Origin: Flavobacterium hydrophilum
Lineage (GTDB): Bacteria > Bacteroidota > Bacteroidia > Flavobacteriales > Flavobacteriaceae
Reading direction: 5' to 3'
NCBI RefSeq assembly: GCF_003202405.1
Contig: NZ_QJHL01000002.1
Location: 806,001-870,000 of the forward strand
Length of the DNA stretch: 64,000 bases
Numbering within the stretch: position 1 is the first letter of the stretch; each line of letters begins with the position of its first letter. Below, piece after piece: positions 18,095-26,459 of the stretch. The notes beneath the pieces were generated by a model. The model was not told where the DNA came from, made no database searches, and saw nothing but the letters and a program-made list of their open reading frames with translations. Both the position numbers and the translations under genes were made by a program.

Positions 18095-18907
18095 TTATTT
18101 CTGCAGCGTGTAAGGCTGAATTGCAATGCCTGCTTCGTCTAATGCTGTTTTGCAATTCTCTAAAGTTTCAGAAAAAACAGCTCCATAGTTTTCATTTTTC
18201 GCCCATGGTCTTACTGCGAATTCTACAGAACTTGCTGTTAGATTTTTCACAAATACTTCAGGTGCCGGAGTTTTAAGGACTTTTGGATTCTTAATTAAAA
18301 CATCCAACAATATATCCTTCGTTTTTTTAATATCTGAATCATAAGAAACTGCAAAAGTCAAATCAGCTTTTCGTTCACCCTGCATTGAATAATTGATTAT
18401 ATTACCATTAGATAAGGCTCCATTTGGTATAAAAACAGTTTGATTATTGCCCGTAAGTAATTTTGTAACAAAAATTTGAATCTCTGCAACTGTAGCAATA
18501 ACACCTTGTGCTTCGATTGTATCCCCTACTTTAAAAGGCTTAAAAAGAATAATTAGCATTCCGCCAGCAAAGTTTGAAAGCGAACCTTGTAGTGATAAAC
18601 CCACAGCTAATCCCATTGCTCCTAAAATAGCAACAAATGATGAGGTCGGTACCCCGAGATTTGAAATAACTGTTATAAATAATAAAATTCGTAAAGCCCA
18701 GAGTAATATATCAGCAAGAAATTTAGATAAGGTGGGGTCTAAATTTCTTTTTATCATTACTTTTCTAATGATCCTGTTTGTCAGTCTAATAGCGTAAAGA
18801 CCGATAAATAAAATTAAAAAAGCAGAAATTAATTTTGGAGAATAATCAAATAATAAATCAATAAATCGGGTAGCGTAATTACTGAGTTGAGCTGAGTTAA
18901 CGTTCAT
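18095..18907 (-). CDS. Small-conductance mechanosensitive channel (MscS family)
   Basis: A 270-residue channel with three transmembrane helices, the third being the Gly/Ala-rich pore helix GAMGLAVGLSLQGSLSNFAGG, then the Sm-like beta domain (FKPFKVGDTIEAQGVIATV, and PNGALSNGNIINYS) and an alpha/beta C-terminal cage domain. It opens under membrane tension to release solutes during osmotic downshock. Length and order match the short MscS type of E. coli. A minus-strand terminator for the upstream transcription unit lies immediately before its start (18908-18942), so its own promoter must be close to or inside that hairpin. Confidence 0.93.
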   Translation of the reverse strand: MNVNSAQLSNYATRFIDLLFDYSPKLISAFLILFIGLYAIRLTNRIIRKVMIKRNLDPTLSKFLADILLWALRILLFITVISNLGVPTSSFVAILGAMGLAVGLSLQGSLSNFAGGMLIILFKPFKVGDTIEAQGVIATVAEIQIFVTKLLTGNNQTVFIPNGALSNGNIINYSMQGERKADLTFAVSYDSDIKKTKDILLDVLIKNPKVLKTPAPEVFVKNLTASSVEFAVRPWAKNENYGAVFSETLENCKTALDEAGIAIQPYTLQK

Positions 18908-18942
18908 GTTTTAAAAATAAAAAACCTTCTCATTGAGAAGGT
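18908..18942 (-). terminator. Minus-strand terminator of the interrupted 19014-19385 gene
   Basis: Read on the minus strand, ACCTTCTC (18935-18942) pairs with GAGAAGGT (18924-18931) around a 3-base loop and is followed by a T-rich run ending just before the mscS start. It closes the small gene upstream and shows that this gene was a separate transcription unit. Confidence 0.7.
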
Positions 18943-19013
18943 GTATTAGTTTTGCAAATATAAAAAATTGCCATAACAAAAAATAGTTTTTAATGGTTAT
19001 AAAGATATAACTG

Positions 19014-19385
19014 TTATGAGTCAGTTTCGGTTATTGCTTTCTCACTAATATCTACTACGGTATCATAAACCATTGGCTGAGTATCATCAGCTTCTACACT
19101 CTCTTTCACTGAATCAATGATGTCATTTATAGAGTCTGTTGCTTTTTCTACATACTCGCTTATTATATCTTTTGCCTTGCCGGCATATTCAGATGCATCT
19201 TCAAATATGGGTTCAGATGCTTCTTTAACTTTACTTAATGTTTCCTCGACAAAAATTTCTGCTTTTTCAATTTATGCTGTTGTGGTTTCTTCGATTTCCG
19301 CACCGATGTTTTCTGTTTGATTCAGATCTGCATTGGAATCTTTAGTTTTGCTTAGTAGATTTTTTAAAAACGATGATAATCCCAT
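19014..19385 (-). pseudogene. Small acidic helical protein gene interrupted by an in-frame TAA
   Basis: Reading the minus strand from ATG at 19385 gives MGLSSFLKNLLSKTKDSNAD and so on for 37 codons, then TAA at 19272-19274, after which the same frame stays open for 85 more codons to a TAA at 19014-19016. The downstream part has a heptad-like Glu/Lys/Ala pattern (KVKEASEPIFEDASEYAGKA) characteristic of YtxH-like or apolipoprotein-like helical proteins, and no plausible restart codon near the break. The intact product would be 122 residues. A proper terminator lies downstream. Best read as a recent nonsense mutation of a gene for a stress-type helical protein; a sequencing error at one base is the main alternative. 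Confidence 0.6.
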
Positions 19386-19484
19386 GTTTGTAAAATGAAT
19401 TAGTTAGGATACAATATTAATTATTTTACTTAAATATTAGATGGTTTTTTTGATAAATTATTGAAAATAAGAAAGGTATAAAAT

Positions 19485-19511
19485 TAAAAAAAGCGCCATT
19501 AATGACGCTTT
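19485..19511 (-). terminator. Minus-strand terminator after the Nfu gene
   Basis: Stem AAAGCG/CGCTTT with an ATTAAT-containing loop (19490-19511) followed on the minus strand by a run of T residues; 24 bases past the nfu stop. Confidence 0.7.
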
Positions 19512-19534
19512 AGAAATATAAATTAATTGTTTTT

Positions 19535-20434
19535 TTAAGCGTTTAAAGCTTCTACAGTAATTTTATCATCATTTAACATGCTTTTTAGCATATTTTCAAT
19601 ACCACTTTTTAAAGTAAATGTTGAAGATGGACAACCGCTGCAGGCTCCCTGCAAAATTACTTTTACAACTTTATTATCTTCATTATAAGAATCAAAAGCA
19701 ATATTTCCGCCATCTGCAGCAACAGCCGGTTTTACATATTCTTCCAGTATGTTAATGATTTGTTGAGAAGTGACATCTAATTTGTCAAACGCTTCGTCTT
19801 TGGTTATATCATTTTTAGTGGCAGTTTCAATTAAACTTTCGTCTAAAACAGTTCCTCCATTTTCAATAAATTGTTTAATAAAAGTCCTCACTTCTAATGT
19901 GATTTCCTGCCAGTCATTAATATCATATTTTGTAACCGAAATGTAATTTTCATCAATAAAAATTTCTTTAACATACGGAAATTTGAATAATTCTTTCGCT
20001 AAAGGAGAAGAAGCAGTCTGGTCGATATTTTTGTATTCAACAGCATTTCGGGTAAGCATTCTGCTTACAACAAATTTCAGCGCTGCCGGATTAGGTGTTG
20101 TTTCCCCATAAACAGTAATAGGCTGTTTTTTAGGTTTATTTTCATCAATATTTATAATTGTGCCACCTTTAGCCAAAAAAGCTTCAATTTGGTCTGCAAC
20201 TGCATCCTGGACATCTTCCCATTCTACAATACTGAATCTTTCGATAGCAATAAAATTCCCTGAAATATAAACTGTTTTCACAAATGGCAGGTAAAATAAT
20301 TGTTGTGCCAATGGTGATGATTTTGCTTCATCGATATTCTTGAATTCAAAATTTTGATTTTGAGTAATGAAATCATCAAATTCAAATTTTATGATTGTAG
20401 GGTTTTGAGTTTCTTTTATAGTGATTTTTGCCAT
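19535..20434 (-). CDS. Nfu-type Fe-S scaffold with duplicated N-terminal domain
   Basis: A 299-residue protein. Two consecutive Nfu N-terminal-type domains are visible: residues about 1-95 and 105-200 share the pattern TPNPAALKF (TQNPTIIKF in the first), then SSPLAQQLF/SSPLAKELF, and VKTVYISGNFIAI/VKEIFIDENYISV. The C-terminal NifU domain (about 220-299) has the CSGC cluster-binding motif with cysteines at 265 and 268. Nfu proteins carry and deliver [4Fe-4S] clusters. The doubled N-domain is known from other Bacteroidota by memory but is unusual compared with the single N-domain of plastid or mitochondrial Nfu. Start ATG 20434. Confidence 0.9.
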   Translation of the reverse strand: MAKITIKETQNPTIIKFEFDDFITQNQNFEFKNIDEAKSSPLAQQLFYLPFVKTVYISGNFIAIERFSIVEWEDVQDAVADQIEAFLAKGGTIINIDENKPKKQPITVYGETTPNPAALKFVVSRMLTRNAVEYKNIDQTASSPLAKELFKFPYVKEIFIDENYISVTKYDINDWQEITLEVRTFIKQFIENGGTVLDESLIETATKNDITKDEAFDKLDVTSQQIINILEEYVKPAVAADGGNIAFDSYNEDNKVVKVILQGACSGCPSSTFTLKSGIENMLKSMLNDDKITVEALNA

Positions 20435-20568
20435 GTCTGTATATTTTTTGTAAATTTAATAAAGTTATTTTCTACTAATGGCTATATTTGGTTTTTTAAT
20501 AAAATAATTAAGATTCTTTTTGTAGTCAATCTTGTTAAAATCTAAAAAGCATCTAACATACTTCTTGC

Positions 20569-21558
20569 ATGAAATTGAAAATCAGAATCTTATTTATTTG
20601 TGTGCTTACTTCACTTTATTCTTATTCACAGGAAGGAATTCCGGTATATTCGGACTATTTGTCGGATAATTATTATTTGATTCATCCCTCTATGGCTGGT
20701 GCTGCAAATTGTGCTAAAATAAGACTGACAGCCAGAAAGCAATGGTTTGGACAGGATGATGCCCCGTCTTTGCAGACCTTAAGCTTCAATGGAAGAATAG
20801 GTGAAAGATCAGGTGCAGGTATCATTGTTTTTAATGATAAAAACGGTTATCATTCACAAAAAGGTGCAAAACTTACTTACGCTCATCACATTATGTTTTC
20901 AAGAAGTGAACTCGATTTAAACCAGCTCTCTTTTGGTATTAGCGGAGGTGTAATTCAGAGTCAGCTGGATGAAACATCGTTTGGAGGGGTATACGACCCA
21001 ATCGTTTTTAATTCAATTCAATCAGATTCTTACTTTAATGTTGATGTAGGAGCTTCGTATAATTTTTTGGATTTTTATGCTCACGCAACTGTTCAGGGAC
21101 TTATCGAAACCAGAAGAAAATTATATACGGATTATGAGAGTGATAATTTGAGAAAGTTTCTTTTGAGTACAGGTTACGTTTTTGGAAAAAGTGAAAATAT
21201 TACCTGGGAGCCCTCGATTTTATTTCAGTATTTTGATCAGACGAAAGAAAAATCTATTGACCTGAATTTAAAAGCTTACAAAAATATGGACTTCGGAAGT
21301 ATATGGGCTGCATTGTCTTATAGAAGAAGTTTTGATGGTTCAAGGTATAATACTGGAACCGGAGTCAGTGATCAAAAATTACAGTATATAACTCCAATTA
21401 TTGGCCTTAATTATAAAAAATTCATGTTTGCCTATACGTACTCAAATGTTACAGGAGATGTGAAATTTGATACTGGTGGATATCACCAGATTACGCTGGG
21501 AATTAATTTGTTCTGTACCAGAGAGCGTTACGATTGTAAATGCCCGGCTGTTAATTAA
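20569..21558 (+). CDS. PorP/SprF family type IX secretion membrane protein
   Basis: A 329-residue exported protein with signal peptide (SLYSYSQ) followed by the family start PVYSDYLSDNYYLIHPSMAG, then ARKQWFGQDDAPSLQTLSFNG and a barrel of repeated amphipathic strands ending with a Cys-rich tail CTRERYDCKC. PorP/SprF proteins sit in the outer membrane and help attach or present particular T9SS cargo; many genomes have several, each next to a large secreted protein. Here no such partner is adjacent: upstream is nfu in the opposite direction, and downstream a gamma carbonic anhydrase starts 13 bases later. Confidence 0.88.
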   Translation: MKLKIRILFICVLTSLYSYSQEGIPVYSDYLSDNYYLIHPSMAGAANCAKIRLTARKQWFGQDDAPSLQTLSFNGRIGERSGAGIIVFNDKNGYHSQKGAKLTYAHHIMFSRSELDLNQLSFGISGGVIQSQLDETSFGGVYDPIVFNSIQSDSYFNVDVGASYNFLDFYAHATVQGLIETRRKLYTDYESDNLRKFLLSTGYVFGKSENITWEPSILFQYFDQTKEKSIDLNLKAYKNMDFGSIWAALSYRRSFDGSRYNTGTGVSDQKLQYITPIIGLNYKKFMFAYTYSNVTGDVKFDTGGYHQITLGINLFCTRERYDCKCPAVN

Positions 21559-21571
21559 ATTTAAAAATAGT

Positions 21572-22090
21572 ATGTTGATAAAGGCTGTAAACGGTAAATC
21601 TCCCGTTATTCCTGAGGATTGTTATGTTGCCGAAAATGCAACTATTGTTGGAGATGTAGTTTTTGGAGATTCATGCAGTGTCTGGTTTAATGCTGTGATC
21701 CGCGGAGATGTTAATTTTATTAAAATTGGCAATAAGGTCAATATTCAGGATGGGGCGATTATACATTGTACGTATCAAAAACATCCCACAATTATTGGCA
21801 ATAATGTTTCAATTGGACACAATGCTATTGTACATGGCTGTACTATTCAGGATAATGTTTTGATTGGAATGGGAGCGATTGTAATGGACAATTGCGTGGT
21901 AGAAAGTAATTCGATTATTGCTGCCGGTGCGGTTTTAACACAAAATACAGTTGTAACTTCGGGAAGTATTTATGCTGGTGTCCCTGCCAAAAAAGTGAAA
22001 GATATTGATCAGTCAGATTTTGCAGGAGAAATCGAGCGCATCTCCAATAATTACGTCATGTATTCTGGCTGGTTCAAAGACCAAGAATAA
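21572..22090 (+). CDS. Gamma carbonic anhydrase family protein
   Basis: A 172-residue left-handed beta-helix protein built from hexapeptide repeats. The three zinc-ligand histidines of the gamma class fit DGAIIHC, SIGHNAIVHG (His-x4-His). The YrdA/CaiE/PaaY subgroup has this length, so the in vivo reaction could be CO2 hydration or something else. The frame is open upstream to 21467 within the preceding gene, but the ATG at 21572 lies 13 bases after the porP/sprF stop and starts the usual MLIKAVNGKSP, so it is chosen. Its stop is 1 base from the convergent response-regulator stop. Confidence 0.9.
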   Translation: MLIKAVNGKSPVIPEDCYVAENATIVGDVVFGDSCSVWFNAVIRGDVNFIKIGNKVNIQDGAIIHCTYQKHPTIIGNNVSIGHNAIVHGCTIQDNVLIGMGAIVMDNCVVESNSIIAAGAVLTQNTVVTSGSIYAGVPAKKVKDIDQSDFAGEIERISNNYVMYSGWFKDQE

Positions 22091-22091
22091 A

Positions 22092-22811
22092 TTATAAATT
22101 GATTCTTTCGAAAAAAGCATTTTTATAGCTTTCGCTAATTGGAATTCGTTTATCACTAATCAAAACCTTATTTTTTTGTATTGATTTTACATGTTTGATA
22201 TTGATGATATAGGATCTGTGAATTCTAGAAAATCCTTTGCTGAAAAGTAAATTTTCTAATTTTATCAAACTAATTAGGGTCAGGGTAAATTTATTATCTG
22301 TAGTGTAAATTTTCACATAATCTTTTAAACCTTCAATAAATAAAATATCTGAAAAATTCATTTTCACATTTTCATATTCAGCTCTCACAAACATAAAATC
22401 CTGTTCTAATTCAGGAACAGTTGTGTTTTCAGAAATAGTCTGAACTGCAACAGTTTGGGGGGCTAAAATTTGTTGTGCTCTTACTACCGATTTTAGAAAC
22501 CGGTGAAAAGGAATTGGTTTTACCAAATAATCTACTGCACCCAGGTTAAAACCTTCGACAGCATAATCAGAATAAGCTGTTGTAAAAATAATTAAAGGTT
22601 TTTTTTCGATAGTATTTAAAAACTCAATCCCTGAAAAATGGGGCATTTGAATGTCAAGAAAAATTAAATCTACATTGTTTTGATTAATAAAAGATACTGC
22701 ATCAATAGCATTGTTGAAAGTGCTGATTAATTCTAATGAATCAACTTTGTTAACAAAATCTTTTAGCAAATCTACTGCTAAAGGTTCATCATCTATAATT
22801 ACACATTTCAT
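22092..22811 (-). CDS. LytTR-type response regulator
   Basis: A 239-residue regulator with an N-terminal receiver domain (acidic pair DD at residues 7-8, phosphorylation Asp53 in FLDIQMP, Lys in VKPIPF) and a C-terminal LytTR DNA-binding domain (about residues 140-239; DYVKIYTTDNKFTLT and FSRIHRSYIINIKHV). LytTR proteins bind imperfect direct repeats upstream of targets. It is 114 bases downstream of its sensor kinase gene; a TACTTTTG box (22846-22853 on the minus strand) in that gap suggests it can also be transcribed alone. Most likely partner of the kinase at 22926-24038. Confidence 0.93.
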   Translation of the reverse strand: MKCVIIDDEPLAVDLLKDFVNKVDSLELISTFNNAIDAVSFINQNNVDLIFLDIQMPHFSGIEFLNTIEKKPLIIFTTAYSDYAVEGFNLGAVDYLVKPIPFHRFLKSVVRAQQILAPQTVAVQTISENTTVPELEQDFMFVRAEYENVKMNFSDILFIEGLKDYVKIYTTDNKFTLTLISLIKLENLLFSKGFSRIHRSYIINIKHVKSIQKNKVLISDKRIPISESYKNAFFERINL

Positions 22812-22845
22812 CTCTTTAGTTTTTAAATTTTAATAAATAGTAGGT

Positions 22846-22853
22846 CAAAAGTA
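22846..22853 (-). promoter_or_regulatory. -7-like box before the response-regulator gene
   Basis: Minus-strand TACTTTTG fits TAnnTTTG and lies about 35 bases before the response-regulator ATG; no TTG stands at the expected distance upstream. The same octamer occurs before the beta-barrel/Kelch operon (26245-26252). Confidence 0.3.
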
Positions 22854-22925
22854 GCTTTAAACGAAAGACTTACATTTTAAAATTTAGTTAAAATATTGAG
22901 TAAGTCTATTGGTTTGATACTGATT

Positions 22926-24038
22926 TTAATGAATATCAGTCTGAATTTTATCTAATTTCAAATTTAGATGTACACGATAATACTGACCGTCCTGTTTTAT
23001 TGTCAATTCATGTGCATTTGGGTATAATAAATCAAGTCTGTTTTGAATGTTTGCCAATCCGATACCCGAATTTTCAGGATCTTTTACATAGTTTTCGATT
23101 GTATTTTCTATCCAAAAATCGAGATTATTATCAAGAATAATAATCTTAATTTTCACATGAGTAGCTCCTTTATAATCTGTTCCGTATTTAAAAGCATTTT
23201 CAATAAATGAAATTAATAATAAAGGCTCGATAAATTTATTTTTAGTATCGCCGTGAACATTTATAACTATGTCTTCAATATTGTTGAGCCTTAATTTTTG
23301 TAATTCAATATAATTTTGGATATAATTGATTTCTTTTTCTAAAGCCACCGTTTTATTATCTGTTTCATAAAGCATATACCGCATTAGTTCAGATAATGTC
23401 ACGATGGCATCAGGGACCAAATCAGATTTTTTGTGAGCCAGTGAATAGATACTGTTAAGGGAATTAAACAGAAAATGTGGATTAGTCTGTTTTCGTAAAT
23501 AATTCAGCTCTGTATTTGTTCTGTGTGTTTCGGCAATTAATTTATTTTGCTGATTTTGATAAAATTCCGTTAAGGTTCTGATAATAGCACTAATGGCAGT
23601 GATTAAAAGATAGAAAAATGAAGGGCCTATTTTAAAAAAAAGTGGTTGTCTTGCTCTTATTACTTTTATGTTTCGGCCATCTTTAATAAAATCAGCATTA
23701 GGCGGCAACATCTTAGGCGACATCATATTATGTGTCCGTAAATGATTAAATTCAGGAATAAAATAATTAATCCTGATTATCATAAAAAGGAAAATCAGTG
23801 TCAGAACAAAAATGAAATAAAGCCAGTATTTTTTTTCTAAAAGTAAAGCAGGTACCAGATAAAAATAGTTCAGATAAAACAAAATGATCCCAGTTCCCCA
23901 TTGTACATAAAAATCATTGTTGATTTTAAAAGGGCTTTCGTAAAATTGAATCAATGATGTCAATATAAAGAAAGTCCATATAGTAACATGGAATAAGACT
24001 TTATTTGAATTTGTATTTTTTAGAGCACCGATATTCAT
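22926..24038 (-). CDS. LytS-like sensor histidine kinase (His_kinase family)
   Basis: A 370-residue membrane kinase. Four hydrophobic helices are visible (about residues 13-31, 48-65, 72-92 and 139-157), then a short coiled linker and the PF06580-type catalytic core: phospho-acceptor His188 in NPHFLFNSLNSIYSL and an N-box in LLISFIENAFKYG. It has no recognisable extracellular sensing domain beyond loops, so it probably senses a membrane or envelope cue. Its stop precedes the response-regulator gene by 114 bases, and upstream, without a gap, lies the DUF4907 gene, so the locus is a minus-strand operon barrel-Kelch-DUF4907-kinase-regulator. Confidence 0.92.
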   Translation of the reverse strand: MNIGALKNTNSNKVLFHVTIWTFFILTSLIQFYESPFKINNDFYVQWGTGIILFYLNYFYLVPALLLEKKYWLYFIFVLTLIFLFMIIRINYFIPEFNHLRTHNMMSPKMLPPNADFIKDGRNIKVIRARQPLFFKIGPSFFYLLITAISAIIRTLTEFYQNQQNKLIAETHRTNTELNYLRKQTNPHFLFNSLNSIYSLAHKKSDLVPDAIVTLSELMRYMLYETDNKTVALEKEINYIQNYIELQKLRLNNIEDIVINVHGDTKNKFIEPLLLISFIENAFKYGTDYKGATHVKIKIIILDNNLDFWIENTIENYVKDPENSGIGLANIQNRLDLLYPNAHELTIKQDGQYYRVHLNLKLDKIQTDIH

Positions 24039-24380
24039 TTACATTTTTATTTTTAATAAAATTAAATCATTTTTGGTTACCGATGGAGATATGTTTTGAT
24101 TGAGTTTTTCGACTACTAAACCAGCGACTTTTAATGCATCATCTTCAGAACTAAAACTTTTAGTTTTACTAATTGCAGGAATCATAGTCTGTTTGATTAA
24201 AATTTTATCTTTATATGAAATTGTATAGCCCCAGCCGGATGTTGTTTTTATAGATTCGGTTTGAAGAATTTCTTTTTTTGAACAAGATGATAACCACAGG
24301 AAAAATGAAATAAAAAATAAATTCTTCCAGAATAATTTCTGGAAGAATTTGGGATTTGGGGTATTAATTGTCATCGTCAT
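24039..24380 (-). CDS. DUF4907 family lipoprotein
   Basis: A protein of 113 residues from the ATG at 24380, overlapping the Kelch gene's 3' end by 17 bases; a second ATG at 24374 would shorten it by two residues, and an open-frame ATG at 24419 seems too far inside the Kelch gene. After a lipoprotein signal (LWLSSCSKK) comes the DUF4907 core: GWGYTISYKDKILIKQTMIP and SFSSEDDALKVAGLVVEKL. The domain is found almost only in Bacteroidota next to Kelch lipoproteins; its function is unknown. Ends immediately before the kinase gene, so translation is probably coupled. Confidence 0.78.
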   Translation of the reverse strand: MTMTINTPNPKFFQKLFWKNLFFISFFLWLSSCSKKEILQTESIKTTSGWGYTISYKDKILIKQTMIPAISKTKSFSSEDDALKVAGLVVEKLNQNISPSVTKNDLILLKIKM

Positions 24381-25371
24381 TTTGTTCTTCAAGAGGTTTA
24401 AATTCCCAGGAATCATCAAAATAAGCAGAACCTATTCTGCCCAGCATTAAAAACCCTCTGTTATTAATTGCAAAGCCTACAGCATCAGTTCTTGCAGCTC
24501 CTTCAAGAGCTGTTCTCTCAACCCAGATATCTGTTGAAGGATTATATTCCCATACCGTTTTAAGGCCTTCACCACCTACAACATAACCCAATCCGTTTAA
24601 GCTGAAACTGGATGCATTTGTACGGGTTATTGCATAGTCATTGTTCCAACTGTAATCATCATCATCGTCCTGATCAATATCACGTTTTCTGGTCCATACA
24701 TCTGTTGACGGATCAAATTCCCAAAAATCTACCTGATTGGTTCCGTTGTTGACACCAGTTCCTAAATAGGCTTTGTCATTGATAACAAAAACAGTGGCAT
24801 GACGTCTTTTGTTTCCGCTAAATCCGCTAACAAGTGTCCATGTGTTGTCTGTATCGTTATATTGATAAAAATCTTTCAGATAGTTTCCATCATAACCTGT
24901 TCCAAAATAGGCTTTTCCGCCCACCTGAAAGCCAACTGCTCCGTAACGTCCTGTGCCTCCAAAGTCGGCCTTCACTTCCCAGCTATTGCTCACAGGATCA
25001 TATTGATAGAAATCTTTAAGTTTGTTAGTTCCATCATATCCAAGACCAATGTATCCTTTGCCATTAAGTTCAAAACTTGATGCAGAACTTCTCCCTATTC
25101 CTGTGAAATCCGCTTTTTGTTCCCAGTAATCTCCATTGGAATTGTAAGCCCATAAATCTTTTAAATATTCGTCTCCAGTATAACCTGTTGTAATATAAGC
25201 ATAATCTCCAATAACAAAGCTGGCGGCACTTGATCTGGCTGGCCCGTCAAATGCAGATTTTTTAATCCAGTTCCCTATTAATTCATCCTCTTCATCGTCG
25301 TTGCTACAGCCTGTAAAAAACAGACCGGAAAACAGAGCCGCGAATAATATTCCTTTTTTTAAATTATTCAT
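24364..25371 (-). CDS. Kelch-repeat lipoprotein (six-bladed propeller)
   Basis: A 335-residue lipoprotein (FFTGCSNDDEEDE, cysteine about residue 22, followed by an acidic stretch that in Bacteroidota often directs export to the surface). Six Kelch-like units follow, each with a GY or G-rich strand, a [DN]xW[EA][YF][DN]P segment and a W about 6 residues later (examples: LKDLWAYNSNGDYWEQKADF and FWEFDPSTDVWTRKRDI). The family is typical of Bacteroidota loci that also hold DUF4270 and DUF4907 genes, as here. A carbohydrate- or glycan-binding role has been suggested for such propellers but is not shown by this sequence. Confidence 0.87.
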   Translation of the reverse strand: MNNLKKGILFAALFSGLFFTGCSNDDEEDELIGNWIKKSAFDGPARSSAASFVIGDYAYITTGYTGDEYLKDLWAYNSNGDYWEQKADFTGIGRSSASSFELNGKGYIGLGYDGTNKLKDFYQYDPVSNSWEVKADFGGTGRYGAVGFQVGGKAYFGTGYDGNYLKDFYQYNDTDNTWTLVSGFSGNKRRHATVFVINDKAYLGTGVNNGTNQVDFWEFDPSTDVWTRKRDIDQDDDDDYSWNNDYAITRTNASSFSLNGLGYVVGGEGLKTVWEYNPSTDIWVERTALEGAARTDAVGFAINNRGFLMLGRIGSAYFDDSWEFKPLEEQNDDDN

Positions 25372-25387
25372 AGTGTATTAAATTTAT

Positions 25388-26227
25388 TTATTGTTTGTAT
25401 TTGATCCCAATGCTTAAAATATACCCGTTACCGGTATTAAAATCGTATAGTTTGTGGTTGTTATCGTCCAGGAGATTGTATTTTTTGTCAAAATCATAAC
25501 CTGCTTTAAAGTTTATAAACCAGTTTTTATCCATGTTTCTTTCATATTCAAATGCAGTTGTCATTTGCGATATCCTAATTTTTGCTGCGTTGCTATATAA
25601 ATCAGTTGATTGATCCAAGTTGTAAAAACTACCGTTGAAACTATTGCCCAGACTAAATTTGTTTCGCTCATTATTTGAATAAGATATTTTTGAGTCTGGA
25701 AAACCTATTAAAATATTCATCTGATTTGTTTTACAGGAAAATGATACTATAGGAATGAATTTAGGTAAACCAAATACTGTTGATCTTTCGAATCCAATGT
25801 TTAAATCTGTTCCAGAAGTTAATTTATGAGAGAACTGAAAACGTCCTAAAATGCTCATGTCCGAGATATCTAAATTTTGTTGAAAATTGACTGTCGGTGT
25901 AAGTGCTAAACTTAATTTGACAGCATCAGAAATTTTATGTGAAACTTCAAATTTGTTTTGAATTAGATTAAACTGATTCTGATTTTCAAAATTTTCATAA
26001 GCTCCTGCTTCATACTTTATTTTAAGATTTGTGTATGTTGTTGTGTTTGTAATTTCATTTTTATTGTTTATTTTTTTTGTAACAGATATGTATGTGCTAG
26101 CTTCATTGAAGCTAATTTCCTTTGTTGGTCCAGTCTTTAAATTAAAATCTACAGAAAGCTTTTCCTGGGCTCTCATCGCAAAAGTGAAAACTAAAAACAC
26201 CAACCAAACTAAAACCTTTATTTTCAT
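25388..26227 (-). CDS. Outer-membrane beta-barrel protein, locus of Kelch/DUF4907 genes
   Basis: A 279-residue protein with a signal peptide (VFTFAMRAQ) and a run of alternating-residue strands ending in GYILSIGIKYKQ. The pattern agrees with small outer-membrane barrels of the DUF6268 type, but I cannot be sure of the family. It is the first gene of the minus-strand operon: 16 bases separate it from the Kelch gene. A -7 box TACTTTTG (26245-26252) lies about 17 bases before its start, giving a very short leader. Confidence 0.65.
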   Translation of the reverse strand: MKIKVLVWLVFLVFTFAMRAQEKLSVDFNLKTGPTKEISFNEASTYISVTKKINNKNEITNTTTYTNLKIKYEAGAYENFENQNQFNLIQNKFEVSHKISDAVKLSLALTPTVNFQQNLDISDMSILGRFQFSHKLTSGTDLNIGFERSTVFGLPKFIPIVSFSCKTNQMNILIGFPDSKISYSNNERNKFSLGNSFNGSFYNLDQSTDLYSNAAKIRISQMTTAFEYERNMDKNWFINFKAGYDFDKKYNLLDDNNHKLYDFNTGNGYILSIGIKYKQ

Positions 26228-26244
26228 TATTTATTTAATTGATT

Positions 26245-26252
26245 CAAAAGTA
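26245..26252 (-). promoter_or_regulatory. -7 box of the barrel-Kelch-DUF4907-kinase-regulator operon
   Basis: Minus-strand TACTTTTG, matching TAnnTTTG, about 17 bases before the barrel ATG. A TTG at the usual 17-23 base distance is not seen. Confidence 0.35.
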
Positions 26253-26435
26253 GGGGGCAGACCTTTTTAAAAAAAAGAAGATATATGTATGGAGGTTTCT
26301 GATAGACTAAATGGCGATTTTACAGGTTTAATGGAATATTGATCTTCCATTATCGATTGTAGATGAATTTATGCTGTCTATAGGTTAAAAATGCTGAATT
26401 GTATATGTTATAGTGTTCTCCAGAAATGTGCCTTT

Positions 26436-26443
26436 TATATTTG
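26436..26443 (+). promoter_or_regulatory. -7 box upstream of the DUF4270 gene
   Basis: TATATTTG lies 16 bases before the ATG at 26460, implying a leader of roughly 10 bases. It overlaps the open frame that begins at 26391, which argues against that earlier start. No TTG at the expected -33 position. Confidence 0.4.
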
Positions 26444-26459
26444 TCCAAAAAATTGGATT

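Noticed and set aside
18947-18954. Plus-strand -7-like TAGTTTTG inside the intergenic region before the broken gene
   Set aside because: Nothing on the plus strand follows for it to transcribe, and no TTG is at the proper distance; probably chance.
19117-19320. Plus-strand open frame of 67 codons in the 19.1-19.3 kb region
   Set aside because: It is the antisense shadow of the interrupted minus-strand gene, whose composition and terminator are convincing.
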